A DNA stretch of 64,000 bases from Aquimarina algicola (GCF_006443095.1 NZ_VFWZ01000003.1:310001-374000); one strand, 5' to 3'; counted from the stretch's first letter, positions 45,072 to 53,930 are shown. Numbers and translations: made by a program. The notes: generated by a model from the sequence alone, not told the origin.

Positions 45072-46403
45072 ATGATTATCAAGTCTGATAAATTGGAAAA
45101 TTTAATACGCTCTAAAAAGAACGATATTAAACAAGGAATAGATTATTTCAAAAATTTCTTGACTAACGCAACATTCCTAAACAGCATTGGGGTTTTGGAA
45201 GGGAATGATTTTTATAATCAGATAGTTGAATTTATCAATGTTGACGAAATGTTTAATACGGATCAATTTAATTGCGAGATAGATTCTTACAAATTTGAAA
45301 GAGAAAGACTTATCTCAAATATTTATTTACATAAAGAGAAGAACAAATTGTATGATGAGATCTTAAAATTAACTCCACAAGAATTTATCGAAAAAGATAC
45401 GTACCAATTAAATAAATTAAGCGCAAATGAAATAGAAAGTATTCGTCTGAAATACTACCATGACAACGTATTCAATCTTTTAGTAGAATATGTAAATACT
45501 ATTGAAAAAATAAGTTATGAATATGATTTAAAAAATATAGACAAAAAAATAAAAAATCGAGAATCAATACTCTATGACTCAAAAATAACCTTGTATAGCC
45601 CGCTATTGTTTGGACATGAAGAATGGGAGAAAATAATCTTAAATGAATTATTGCTTTCTAACTCAATAGAAGAAATGGAGCAAAAGAAAATAACATTTCT
45701 AGAAAACTTAATTGAGCTTGAAACTATCATCCCTTATGATTTTAAAAATCTCCCTCTTATTCATATCAACGAAACAAACTACTGGTTAACCCAGTGGAAT
45801 GATGAGCAAAATTTATTTATTTACCCAATATATTTTTGGCTTGGAAGAAAAAAATATTTTCTTGAATCCCTAGGTAGTAATAAATTAAAAAGGCTCTTTA
45901 ATAAAGAGCTTATAATGAGGTACAATGATGCAAAGAAAATAGTAAAAAAATTAAAAGATCAACTTAGACGAGATAAAATAGAAGTTCGAGAAGAAAAGTA
46001 CTTAAAGCCAATTACCCAAGGACTGACTTATTTGTTATCAAAAGAAAATTCTAGTTTTTCGAAAACAGAATTGCGCCAACTAGCAGAGAAATTAATAACT
46101 AATTTGTTTTATTCAAGTAATACAGAACCTGAAGACAATATCATTGATACATCTATCAAAATTAACAACATTGTTCTTGTTGAATTTATTCTTTTTCTAA
46201 GAGATCAAAAACAGTACCTAACAGATAAGAAAATTTCTATCCCAAGATTAATCAGTGATAATTTAAACTATAAATCTAAAGGTTATTCATATCAAAACTT
46301 AAATAAAATTTACAAGGCTGTTGAAACAAAAAAAGAATTTAAGTTTAATGGTCTTACTTCTGTTAAGGCGTTATCAAATGAGATGAAAATGAGAAATTAT
46401 TAA
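45072..46403 (+). CDS. Unknown protein coupled to the integrase
   Basis: The 443-residue product has no signal peptide or membrane helix and is mostly alpha-helical and charged. A tryptophan-containing core (INETNYWLTQWNDEQNLFIYPIYFWL) is followed by lysine-rich helices (AKKIVKKLKDQLRRDKIEVREEKYL) and a C-terminus with FNGLTSVKALSNEMK. I looked for RteC-like similarity because RteC proteins often accompany Bacteroidota integrases, but cannot support it beyond position and general composition. The 6-bp gap to int implies cotranscription and a role in integration, excision or their control. Confidence 0.6.
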   Translation: MIIKSDKLENLIRSKKNDIKQGIDYFKNFLTNATFLNSIGVLEGNDFYNQIVEFINVDEMFNTDQFNCEIDSYKFERERLISNIYLHKEKNKLYDEILKLTPQEFIEKDTYQLNKLSANEIESIRLKYYHDNVFNLLVEYVNTIEKISYEYDLKNIDKKIKNRESILYDSKITLYSPLLFGHEEWEKIILNELLLSNSIEEMEQKKITFLENLIELETIIPYDFKNLPLIHINETNYWLTQWNDEQNLFIYPIYFWLGRKKYFLESLGSNKLKRLFNKELIMRYNDAKKIVKKLKDQLRRDKIEVREEKYLKPITQGLTYLLSKENSSFSKTELRQLAEKLITNLFYSSNTEPEDNIIDTSIKINNIVLVEFILFLRDQKQYLTDKKISIPRLISDNLNYKSKGYSYQNLNKIYKAVETKKEFKFNGLTSVKALSNEMKMRNY

Positions 46404-46558
46404 AGTAATTCGAACTAAAATTCATTTATTTAAATAATTTCAAGTTGTTAAAAATCAATTGTTTATAAGTGTGCCTGATTAGACTTTTCTAAAAATTATA
46501 ATTCTCTAAAAGGCAACCTTAAAATAGATTAGCACTGTCGAATTAAAACAGTGTTAAC

Positions 46559-46861
46559 ATGAATAATCCAATATTATACGGTTTCACAAAAAAGGACTTA
46601 GAACATACTATTGAATTAGTAGTTAATCGTCTTAGAAAAACCGAACTTATCGATGAATCCTCTACCAATCCAGAAGAAGATCGTCTTACCCAAAAAGAAG
46701 CTGCAGAACTGCTGGGCGTTTCTGTTCAATGTCTAATTAAGTGGAAAAAGAAAAAACTAATCCCTTTTTATCAGATAGGTCGATCTGTATTCTATTCTAA
46801 AAAAGAACTCTTAGAACAAGCAAGAAAAAACACTAAGCTAGTCAAGGCAAGTCGAAGATAA
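46559..46861 (+). CDS. Excisionase-family helix-turn-helix protein
   Basis: The 100-residue protein contains a MerR/excisionase-type winged HTH: RLTQKEAAELLGVSVQCLIKWKKKKLIPFYQIGRSVFYSKKEL (about residues 42-84). Such proteins bind att DNA to promote excision or act as replication or transfer regulators in Bacteroidota elements. An inverted repeat CACTGT/ACAGTG (46533-46553) lies immediately upstream and could be its operator. The gene ends at its own terminator (46864-46902). Confidence 0.85.
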   Translation: MNNPILYGFTKKDLEHTIELVVNRLRKTELIDESSTNPEEDRLTQKEAAELLGVSVQCLIKWKKKKLIPFYQIGRSVFYSKKELLEQARKNTKLVKASRR

Positions 46862-46863
46862 AA

Positions 46864-46902
46864 AAAGCCTAAAAACAGCTTCCTACACTTCTTTTAGGCT
46901 TT
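46864..46902 (+). terminator. Terminator after the excisionase gene
   Basis: AAAGCCTAAAA and TTTTAGGCTTT form an 11-bp stem with a 17-nt loop, directly after the stop codon. Confidence 0.65.
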
Positions 46903-46960
46903 AATCATCAATTATTAATTAGATGCAGTAAATATACTGTATTCTATAGAAATCAACACT

Positions 46961-48175
46961 ATGGAAAACGAAACACCGTATATCCGCATAGGAACAACCT
47001 ATTATAAAATTATTGAAATACCACTTATTTCTGGAGATACAATTTCTACGAGAACTAGATGGAATAGAGAAACTATTGCAGCTGACCATGGAAAAGAATA
47101 CTTAGCGAACATACCTAAACTAGATGGTTTTTGCTGTATTCCTGATCACATTAATTACCAACAATATATTAAAGGGTTTTACAACACCTATCATGAATTA
47201 CCTTATAAAATAGGTGAATATGGTAAAATAGAAGCTTCATTAGAATTTGTGAAACACATATTTGGAGAGCAATACGAACTTGGACTTGACTACTTAAGAT
47301 TGCTTTTACGCAAACCAACTCAAATTGGCCCAATATTATGTTTAGTGAGTAAAGAACGAGGAACAGGTAAATCAACTTTTATAAAGTGGCTTAAAGCTAT
47401 TTTCGGTTTAAATATGACCTACATAAAAGGAGATTCTTTTGCTTCGCAATTTAATGCCGATTGGGCTTCGAAACTAGTAATAGCGATTGATGAAGTTTTC
47501 TTTGACAAGAAAGAAATTACTGAAAGGTTAAAATATCTCTCAACTACTGACAAAGATAAGATTGAAGAAAAAGGAAAAGACCGAGTAGAAATTGAATTCT
47601 TTGGCAAATTTATTTTATGCTCAAACAATGAGGATAATTTCATTTTAATTGATTCTGATGAAATACGTTTTTGGGTCAGAAAAATTAAACCTTTTGAATC
47701 CGAAGACACAGAGTTCTTATCTAAATTAACAAAGGAAATCCCTGCCTTTTTGAGCTTTCTAAATGAAACTGATTTCACCACTCAAAAACAGTCTCGAATG
47801 TGGTTTACACCAGAACAGATAAAAACCAAAGCTTTAACTAAACTTATGTGGTTAAATAATAACAAGCTTGAAAAAGAATTAGTCTTATTCTTTTATGAAA
47901 TATTTGATGCTACTGGAAACGATTATATACAAACTACTCCAAGAGAAATTAATGCAGGCTTGAATAAGCTTAAAAAGCGAAACTTTGAAGCTAATGAAAT
48001 AAGAAAAATCCTTAAAAATACTTGGGATTTAAAACCTGCAGAAAACTCCAACGCTTATAAAGGTTTTGAATATACATCCTATGGCGAATTTGTCCAGATT
48101 GAACGTAAAGGAAGATACTATACCATAAATAAGGCTTTTGTTCTCAAACTTTTTGATGAATTGATGACAGATTAA
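46961..48175 (+). CDS. Primase-helicase (VapE/DUF5906-like SF3-type ATPase)
   Basis: The 404-residue protein has a P-loop SKERGTGKSTF (residues 130-140), a Walker B acidic pair in KLVIAIDEVFFDK, and a downstream sensor region GKFILCSNNEDNFI, the layout of replicative helicases of phages, plasmids and satellites. It probably unwinds element DNA for replication. A CHC2/Toprim primase-like protein follows, and the intervening 196 bp hold clustered TCATCA repeats, so the three form a probable replication module. Confidence 0.82.
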   Translation: MENETPYIRIGTTYYKIIEIPLISGDTISTRTRWNRETIAADHGKEYLANIPKLDGFCCIPDHINYQQYIKGFYNTYHELPYKIGEYGKIEASLEFVKHIFGEQYELGLDYLRLLLRKPTQIGPILCLVSKERGTGKSTFIKWLKAIFGLNMTYIKGDSFASQFNADWASKLVIAIDEVFFDKKEITERLKYLSTTDKDKIEEKGKDRVEIEFFGKFILCSNNEDNFILIDSDEIRFWVRKIKPFESEDTEFLSKLTKEIPAFLSFLNETDFTTQKQSRMWFTPEQIKTKALTKLMWLNNNKLEKELVLFFYEIFDATGNDYIQTTPREINAGLNKLKKRNFEANEIRKILKNTWDLKPAENSNAYKGFEYTSYGEFVQIERKGRYYTINKAFVLKLFDELMTD

Positions 48176-48206
48176 GTTAAATCCTTATAAACAAAGAGAT
48201 AACCCC

Positions 48207-48348
48207 TTTCATCAAACTGTCATCAATTTGTCATCAAAAATAAAAATGATGACCAGTAAAATTCAAGCTTGATGAATGATGAAAAAATGATGACACGCTT
48301 AAGCCTTGATATCATTAATCTCCAAACACTTTGTCATCAAATCATCAA
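48207..48348 (+). repeat. Clustered TCATCA/TGATGA iterons, candidate replication origin
   Basis: TGTCATCAA occurs at 48218-48226, 48229-48237 and 48332-48340, with shorter TTTCATCAA and AATCATCAA copies, and the inverse TGATGAC at 48247-48253 and 48288-48294 with further TGATGA units between. The density in 140 bp of non-coding DNA between a helicase and a primase gene suggests an origin or operator. Confidence 0.5.
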
Positions 48349-48371
48349 AAAAATTAAAAAAGAGTTCCATT

Positions 48372-49226
48372 ATGAAAACAACAAAACTAACGTGTGAAAA
48401 AGCCCGTAATATTTCCATCGTGCAAACACTTGGAAAATTAGGGCATTTTCCTAAACGAGAGACAGAGAAAGAAGCTTGGTTCCTTTCTCCTTTCAGGAAA
48501 GAAACCCAAGCCTCTTTCAAAGTATCTAAACAACTAAATCGATGGTATGATCACGGTGAAGGATTTGGTGGTAATGTAATTGATCTTATTATCAAATCTC
48601 AAAAATGCACAATCAAAGAAGCTTTATACTTTTTAAGCCAGGATCATTTTTTTTCTTTTCATCAGCGAACAGTTACTAAAAAGGAAGAAATCAAAAAGGA
48701 TTATGAAATTTTAAAAGTAAAAAAACTTGAAAATCAAGCTTTATTAGAATATCTAATTTCTAGATCTATTGATTTGGAAATTGCGCAAAAGTACTGTCAG
48801 GAAATCTACTATAGAAATAATTACAAAAACTACTTCTCAATTTCATTTAAGAATGATCAAGATGGTTACGAACTACGTAACAAGTACTTTAAAGGATGCC
48901 TTGGAAAAAAAGCTGTAACAACTCTTGGAAATGATAGTGATTGCATTTGTGTTTTTGAAGGCTTTATGGATTTCTTGTCTTATAAAACCTTGTACAAGTC
49001 TGTCAAATTAGATGAAGACTACATCATATGTAATTCGACCTCATTAGTTAAAAGTATAACATCAAAACTTCAATATTACCATACAGTTTATGCTTGCTTA
49101 GACAACGACAACACAGGTAATAAAGCAACCTCATTTTTAAAAGAAAATCATAATGGTGTTTTTGACTGTAGTATCCTTTACAAATCTCATAACGACATCA
49201 ACGATTACCTAATAGGAAAATCTTAA
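48372..49226 (+). CDS. CHC2 zinc-finger/Toprim primase-like protein
   Basis: The start is ATG 48372; the frame continues upstream to 48306 without an ATG. The 284-residue protein begins with a CHC2-type DNA-primase fold (WFLSPFRKETQASFKVSKQL, then WYDHGEGFGGNVIDLIIKSQ) and ends with a Toprim-like domain (CVFEGFMDFLSYKTL, then YACLDNDNTGNKAT), where Glu and the DND acidic residues would bind metal. The zinc cysteines of CHC2 are mostly missing, as in many Bacteroidota mobile-element proteins of this kind. It resembles TraP-type primases of conjugative transposons and likely primes synthesis on transferred or replicating strands. Confidence 0.82.
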   Translation: MKTTKLTCEKARNISIVQTLGKLGHFPKRETEKEAWFLSPFRKETQASFKVSKQLNRWYDHGEGFGGNVIDLIIKSQKCTIKEALYFLSQDHFFSFHQRTVTKKEEIKKDYEILKVKKLENQALLEYLISRSIDLEIAQKYCQEIYYRNNYKNYFSISFKNDQDGYELRNKYFKGCLGKKAVTTLGNDSDCICVFEGFMDFLSYKTLYKSVKLDEDYIICNSTSLVKSITSKLQYYHTVYACLDNDNTGNKATSFLKENHNGVFDCSILYKSHNDINDYLIGKS

Positions 49227-49236
49227 AACTCAAAAA

Positions 49237-49665
49237 ATGTTCTCCATAATCTTAAAATTAGCAAAGGCTTTATTCTTCATTTTTTTGATGATTTTACCTA
49301 TTAGCTTTTTAGCTGCAGCACCACTATTTATTTTCATAAAATATTTTGATTTTTGTGCGCATTTTGAAATAGATAGTATACCTAATGAAGTAATCCAATT
49401 AAGTAAGTTTCCTCTATTTCTGGCAATTGCTTTTTCTCTGAATCCTGTACTAATTTTCTCCACAATGAAAATAATTGGAAAAGGAAACACGATCATAAGG
49501 AATGCATTTATAACAGGAATAATAGTATACCTAGAAATATTCTTTATCCCATTGTTCCAAACTCTCATCAAAGATGAATACCTGTTGCCTTATTCAATAT
49601 TAACTATTGATATATGTCTCTTGACCTTTTTACTGGTTCGATTCTTTATTAAACGGAATCGATAA
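49237..49665 (+). CDS. Small four-helix membrane protein, unknown
   Basis: The 142-residue product has four predicted membrane helices (LAKALFFIFLMILPISFLAA, FPLFLAIAFSLNPVLIFSTM, AFITGIIVYLEIFFIPLF and ILTIDICLLTFLLVRFFI) and a short basic C-terminus. No family was recognised. It lies 10 bp after the primase gene on the same strand and just before the candidate oriT, so it belongs to the mobilization region; entry exclusion or membrane anchoring of the transfer complex are possibilities without direct evidence. Confidence 0.6.
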   Translation: MFSIILKLAKALFFIFLMILPISFLAAAPLFIFIKYFDFCAHFEIDSIPNEVIQLSKFPLFLAIAFSLNPVLIFSTMKIIGKGNTIIRNAFITGIIVYLEIFFIPLFQTLIKDEYLLPYSILTIDICLLTFLLVRFFIKRNR

Positions 49666-49679
49666 CCTGATTTAGTAAT

Positions 49680-49707
49680 ACAAAGCGTAGTACTCACTAC
49701 GCTTTGT
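49680..49707 (+). other. Candidate oriT of the MobV relaxase
   Basis: A perfect 12-bp inverted repeat, ACAAAGCGTAGT and ACTACGCTTTGT, with loop ACTC lies 75 bp before the relaxase gene. The inner layout AAAGCGTA-(8)-TACGCTTT resembles the pMV158 MobV origin AAAGTATA-(6)-TATACTTT. There is no T tract, arguing against a simple terminator. Confidence 0.5.
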
Positions 49708-49782
49708 TCCAAAGCTGCGTTCGCTTTTTTCCTTAAAAGAGGAAAAAAGAAAGCCAATCTAACCGGATAAAAAATATAAAAA

Positions 49783-50433
49783 ATGAGCTACGCTATTTTA
49801 AGAATGCAAAAGGTGAAAGGTAATATGACTGGTATAGGTAAACACCTAGATCGTAGTTATGATGGTTCTGATTCTATTCCCGAAAATGCCAATATAGATA
49901 ATACAAAAAACAACATTCATTGGGATAAAAATGGCACTGCATATACCCAATCAGAATGGACTGCGTATACCAAAGAAAACACTTTCACTAAAAGAGTAAA
50001 TCAAGAGATTAAAGAGAGATATACTCAGGATAAAAAAATAAGAAAAGATGCTGTAAAATGTATTGAATACATAATGACATCAGATCATCAAAAGATGGTT
50101 GAAATTTTCTCTGACCAGAAAACTGCTCAAGAATGGATAAAAGACAACAAAGTGTTTTTAGAATCAATTTATGGGAAAGAAAATATTGTCAGCATTCATC
50201 TACATCTGGATGAACAAACCCCTCACCTACACGCAACTGTTACCCCATTAACAGAAGACGGAAGATTATCCGCAAAAGATTACATCAACGGCAAAAAAGT
50301 TCTTAGAGAACAACAGACAATGTATGCTGAAATTATGGAAAAGTATGGAATGGAGAGAGGTGAAAAAGGCAGTACTGCAAAACATACTAGACCTAGAGCA
50401 TACAGAAAACAACAAATTGATAGAAACAGATAA
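49783..50433 (+). CDS. mobV: MobV-family relaxase, short form
   Basis: MobV/Pre relaxases nick oriT and lead the strand into the recipient. The 216-residue protein begins MSYAILRMQKVKGNMTGIGKHLDRS, typical of the family, and has the histidine triad motif HLDEQTPHLH (141-150) that binds metal. The C-terminus (GSTAKHTRPRAYRKQQIDRNR) ends early: most MobV proteins have another 150-250 residues, with coiled coil. The frame ends with a normal stop and the coupling protein gene starts 3 bp later, so it seems a naturally short relaxase rather than a broken one. Confidence 0.88.
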   Translation: MSYAILRMQKVKGNMTGIGKHLDRSYDGSDSIPENANIDNTKNNIHWDKNGTAYTQSEWTAYTKENTFTKRVNQEIKERYTQDKKIRKDAVKCIEYIMTSDHQKMVEIFSDQKTAQEWIKDNKVFLESIYGKENIVSIHLHLDEQTPHLHATVTPLTEDGRLSAKDYINGKKVLREQQTMYAEIMEKYGMERGEKGSTAKHTRPRAYRKQQIDRNR

Positions 50434-50435
50434 TT

Positions 50436-51809
50436 ATGAAAAAACACTTAGACAATTTTTATGTTAAGTCAGGATTATTTAACAACTATAAGATTCATAA
50501 CCTAAATAGATCTTTAATAGCTATAGGAGGTGCAGGATCAGGAAAAACCTATTCTATAATTAATCCCTTATTAGGGTACTGTATTCCTCGAAAAGGAGTG
50601 TTAACATTTGACCCTAAAGGAGAGCTTACATCCCTTATCAATACTATCGCAAAAAAGCATAATAAGCCAATTATAAACTTTTCATTAGATAACAATTATG
50701 ATGTAATAAACCCTTTGACCTTATGCGAAAACAAAAGTGATATTATTGAATTCAGTTCTTATTTTCTTAGTGGAATTGTAGGTATTCCCCAACAGGATAA
50801 TGCAAAGTATTTTTTTAATGCTGCAAAATCAGTTCTAACGGGTGTTATAGTGTACTTCAGAAATAAAAAACCTAAACTATGCACTATACCGCATATTATA
50901 GCACTCTTTTTATCAGCTAAACCAGAACAGATAACCTCTTTGCTGAATAGTGATGAAGAAGCTAAAAGAGCTTCACAAGTTCTAGTAAGTATTAATGAAG
51001 ATAAAAAGCTGTTAGGTTCTGTTTTAAGTACGTTTACCGCATTTTTTGCCAGTCTTGACACTCCTTTACTATTTAGAAATTTAGTTAGTCACGAAAGGCT
51101 CGATTTACCCAATAATCCTGAAAATCCAAATGTAATTAATCTAATATTCAACCTTTCAAAAAGGGACTTGTACACTCCTATCTACTCTAGTATTATAGGG
51201 ATGATTATCAAGAAAATGAACATCCCTAATCAAGCCAAATCTGCTGTAATCATAGATGAATTTACAGTGTTATCGATTCCGAATTACAGTAATATTCCTG
51301 AAACTTCACGATCTAATGGTATTTCTAATTGTATCGCCATTCAAGATTTTTCACAGCTAATTTCAAGATATGGTAAAGAAGAAGCCAGTAGTATCATTAG
51401 CAATATGGGATCACAGTTTCTATTCAGAACTACCAATCCTGAAACCTTAGAGCATTTCCAAAAAATGCTGGGAACGAGAGAAGTTGAAAACATATCGAAC
51501 AACAACAGTACAGATTTAAGTTTCAAATACTCACAAAATAAGGGTATCCGAGATAAAAACATATTAAGCAATGAGCAAGTAATTAAATATAAGCCTGGAC
51601 AATGTTTTGCCGTAATCGCAGATGGCAATAAACACTTTATAGAGAATAAAAGAATTACAGGAAATCATTATTTGAAAAACTATTCAAATAAATCTCCAAT
51701 AAAGGAAACTTCTACTGATGAAAGAAGAGTATATAACCAGGTCTATGCAGATATAAAAAGCTTATTAAAAAGACCTCAAATTGCTACAACAGAGAAATTC
51801 AATATGTAA
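50436..51809 (+). CDS. VirD4/TraG-type coupling protein lacking an N-terminal membrane anchor
   Basis: Type IV coupling proteins bring the relaxosome to the secretion channel. The 457-residue protein has Walker A GGAGSGKT (31-38), the conserved FDPKGEL, a Walker B region AVIIDEFTVLSIPN, and the TraG-family motifs AIQDFSQLISRYG and FRTTNPETLEHFQKMLG. The P-loop is only 30 residues from the N-terminus, so the two anchoring helices usual for this family are absent and the protein would be soluble or recruited. It follows the relaxase by 3 bp, so the two are surely coexpressed. Confidence 0.88.
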   Translation: MKKHLDNFYVKSGLFNNYKIHNLNRSLIAIGGAGSGKTYSIINPLLGYCIPRKGVLTFDPKGELTSLINTIAKKHNKPIINFSLDNNYDVINPLTLCENKSDIIEFSSYFLSGIVGIPQQDNAKYFFNAAKSVLTGVIVYFRNKKPKLCTIPHIIALFLSAKPEQITSLLNSDEEAKRASQVLVSINEDKKLLGSVLSTFTAFFASLDTPLLFRNLVSHERLDLPNNPENPNVINLIFNLSKRDLYTPIYSSIIGMIIKKMNIPNQAKSAVIIDEFTVLSIPNYSNIPETSRSNGISNCIAIQDFSQLISRYGKEEASSIISNMGSQFLFRTTNPETLEHFQKMLGTREVENISNNNSTDLSFKYSQNKGIRDKNILSNEQVIKYKPGQCFAVIADGNKHFIENKRITGNHYLKNYSNKSPIKETSTDERRVYNQVYADIKSLLKRPQIATTEKFNM

Positions 51810-51841
51810 CATAAATCATTAATAATCAAAAACAATCCTAT

Positions 51842-52528
51842 ATGAAATCAAAACTTATAATTGGGCTTCTATTCATTTACAACTCCATTACTGCTCAGGT
51901 AGCAGAAAACGCAACCGCTATTCTTACAGATAAACTGGAAGAACAGTTTCAAGAATTTCAACGTTTAAGTGATCAGTTCAATGATGACCTAGCAAAAATT
52001 AAGGAATCTATCATTCTAAAAACAGCAAAGAAACATTCTTTTAGTGCCCTCGGAGGATATACCGAAAATGGCTTTTCTATTTTAGGAAGCTATAATTTTT
52101 ACAACAGTAGTAAATTAAGCAGACTCAATAATTTTATTGAACTAAGTATTCTGGCATCTTATATAAAAGAAGATCAGTCTAATTATGAAATACCTATACA
52201 GAATTACACATTCAATGCGGGTTATTTCACAAGAATACCAATGCTTAGCGGAACACTTCAAGAGGTTACAACTACAATTGGTTTAGGTGGACTTATAGGA
52301 TATGAAAGTATTAATAGCGATAATCAAGATTTACCAAATGGTGCCTTAATTCTAGACGAAAGTAAATTTATTTATGGAGGCTTTGTTGGAATGAATGTAG
52401 ATATATTCATCTCAGATCATTTTGATTTAACTGCGAAAAGTAATCTCTATTATCATCCTAACAGTGACATTGGACAGACCAAAATCTTTATAGGAGCTGG
52501 AATAAAATATTCAATTTTAAAAAACTAA
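51842..52528 (+). CDS. traO: Conjugal transfer protein TraO homologue
   Basis: TraO is a predicted outer-membrane component of Bacteroidota conjugation machines. The 228-residue product has a signal peptide (MKSKLIIGLLFIYNSITAQ), an N-terminal helix, then a beta-rich part. The stretch GLGGLIGYESINSDNQDLPN, continuing GALILDESKFIYGG and then DIFISDHFDLTAKSN, aligns well by eye with the TraO pattern GYExxNxDxxLLPDGAxLxDxSxFVYGG. The extra N-terminal helical region (TDKLEEQFQEFQRLSDQFNDD) is not usual. It follows the coupling protein by 32 bp and precedes the TraQ-like gene by 4 bp, so the order TraO then TraQ is kept although TraP and the other tra genes are not here. Confidence 0.75.
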   Translation: MKSKLIIGLLFIYNSITAQVAENATAILTDKLEEQFQEFQRLSDQFNDDLAKIKESIILKTAKKHSFSALGGYTENGFSILGSYNFYNSSKLSRLNNFIELSILASYIKEDQSNYEIPIQNYTFNAGYFTRIPMLSGTLQEVTTTIGLGGLIGYESINSDNQDLPNGALILDESKFIYGGFVGMNVDIFISDHFDLTAKSNLYYHPNSDIGQTKIFIGAGIKYSILKN

Positions 52529-52532
52529 AACA

Positions 52533-53930
52533 ATGAGAAATATAATTTTAATTCTAACAATAATAACAATAGCAATTAGCTGCGAACCTATTGAAGTTGA
52601 AATCAAGGACAATTTCAATTTTGATACAACTGTTCTTACTGAAAGTACGGGGAAAATAAATTCTGAAATACCTTTGTTGCTTACTATTAAACCTGATAGA
52701 TTAATTCAAGGAACAAACTATTCATTCTCATTCGTATATAAGGAAGGAAATGGGATATTATCATTAGATAATCAAATATTACAGGCAAATCAAACCTATC
52801 CATTAGAAAACCTTTCTAATCAGCTAAAATTTAGAGGAGGTTCTAAAGGAAAGTACCAAATTGATTTTACTATTGTAGATGATAACGCTAATGAAATCCT
52901 TCATACTGTTGAATATACTTTATATGATGATAACGATTTTAGTTTCAATGTAGAAGCCCAAAATTTAAGTGTTTTCTATTCTCAAGAAATTCCTTTCCAA
53001 TTTAACTTAGCGGAAATTGACAATGGTTCTCCTGAAGTATCAAGGTATACTTTGAGATATGAAACTAACAATCTACAAACTACCTTTCTATATGATGAGA
53101 TTGAATATGGACCAGGAGATATAATCGATAATATTTCTTTAGGTGAGTTTAGAGCAATACTAAAAAGTTCTGAACCTGGCACAAGTTCTATTTCATTTTT
53201 TACAACTTCCTCATTAGGAATAACCAAAAGTGTTACATACCAAATTGAGTTCAAACCAATAGACTTTGATCTTAACGTTTCTTTCGAAAATGAAAACCCT
53301 ACTAAAGCTGAATACACCATTGTAAATTTTTCTATTGAGGAAGTATTTGAATCTAATGAAAATTATGAGATTAGGTATTCATCAGATAATAATTCGTACA
53401 AGCTATTTGAAGGATATCATTGCAGTACTAATATAAATCTTGAAGGCACCACCATAACGATTCCTAAGCAATTCTCTTTCCTTTTCTCTGGTTGTAATAA
53501 CATATACGATGATGAGATAACATTTACATTTTTTGTAAAAAACAGTACTATAGAAAAAGAGTTCTCAAAAACAGTTTCTATTAAACCATTCGATTTTGAA
53601 TTCAGCATTACTCCTGATATTACTACTACAGATCTAGAAAATATCAACAAAACTTCAAGATTACTAATAGATTACGCAGTATTCTTAGATGATGATGAAT
53701 TTTCTGTCAATAATTATTATATGAAAGTTACTTCCAGTTTAGGATCTGGTACAATCGGATACTTCTCAGATTCATATGGTAATAGTTCTGAATTCCAATT
53801 GATACACAGAAATACGTTTTTCTCTTTCACGAGCGGAGTTAGTGGTGAAGCTACTCTAACATTTGAACTTGTTGCAAAAGATAGCGGTCTTACTAAAACC
53901 CAAACAATGAATGTACGGTTTGTAGATTGA
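52533..53930 (+). CDS. Lipoprotein with four tandem TraQ-like (Ig-like) domains
   Basis: The 465-residue protein has a lipoprotein signal (MRNIILILTIITIAISC, Cys17) and then about four repeats of roughly 110 residues that each start with a D-F-x-F pattern: FNFDTTVL at about 28, FSFNVEAQ at about 137, FDLNVSFE at about 248 and FEFSITPD at about 354. The first repeat matches the TraQ/DUF3872 family of conjugative transposons (SFVYKEGNGILSLDNQILQA, with NQTYPLENL). Ordinary TraQ is one such domain of about 130 residues. Repeat 3 has a probable disulfide (YHCSTN and SGCNN). It is likely outer-membrane anchored and works with TraO; tandem domains suggest an extended surface rod. Confidence 0.7.
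   Translation: MRNIILILTIITIAISCEPIEVEIKDNFNFDTTVLTESTGKINSEIPLLLTIKPDRLIQGTNYSFSFVYKEGNGILSLDNQILQANQTYPLENLSNQLKFRGGSKGKYQIDFTIVDDNANEILHTVEYTLYDDNDFSFNVEAQNLSVFYSQEIPFQFNLAEIDNGSPEVSRYTLRYETNNLQTTFLYDEIEYGPGDIIDNISLGEFRAILKSSEPGTSSISFFTTSSLGITKSVTYQIEFKPIDFDLNVSFENENPTKAEYTIVNFSIEEVFESNENYEIRYSSDNNSYKLFEGYHCSTNINLEGTTITIPKQFSFLFSGCNNIYDDEITFTFFVKNSTIEKEFSKTVSIKPFDFEFSITPDITTTDLENINKTSRLLIDYAVFLDDDEFSVNNYYMKVTSSLGSGTIGYFSDSYGNSSEFQLIHRNTFFSFTSGVSGEATLTFELVAKDSGLTKTQTMNVRFVD

Noticed and set aside
48207..48348. CRISPR array
   Set aside because: Repeat units are only 6-9 bp, irregularly spaced and in both orientations; no spacers or cas genes.
49680..49707. Hairpin as a plain terminator of 49237-49665
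   Set aside because: No T run follows either arm; location before mobV and arm sequence fit an oriT better, though a terminator role is not excluded.
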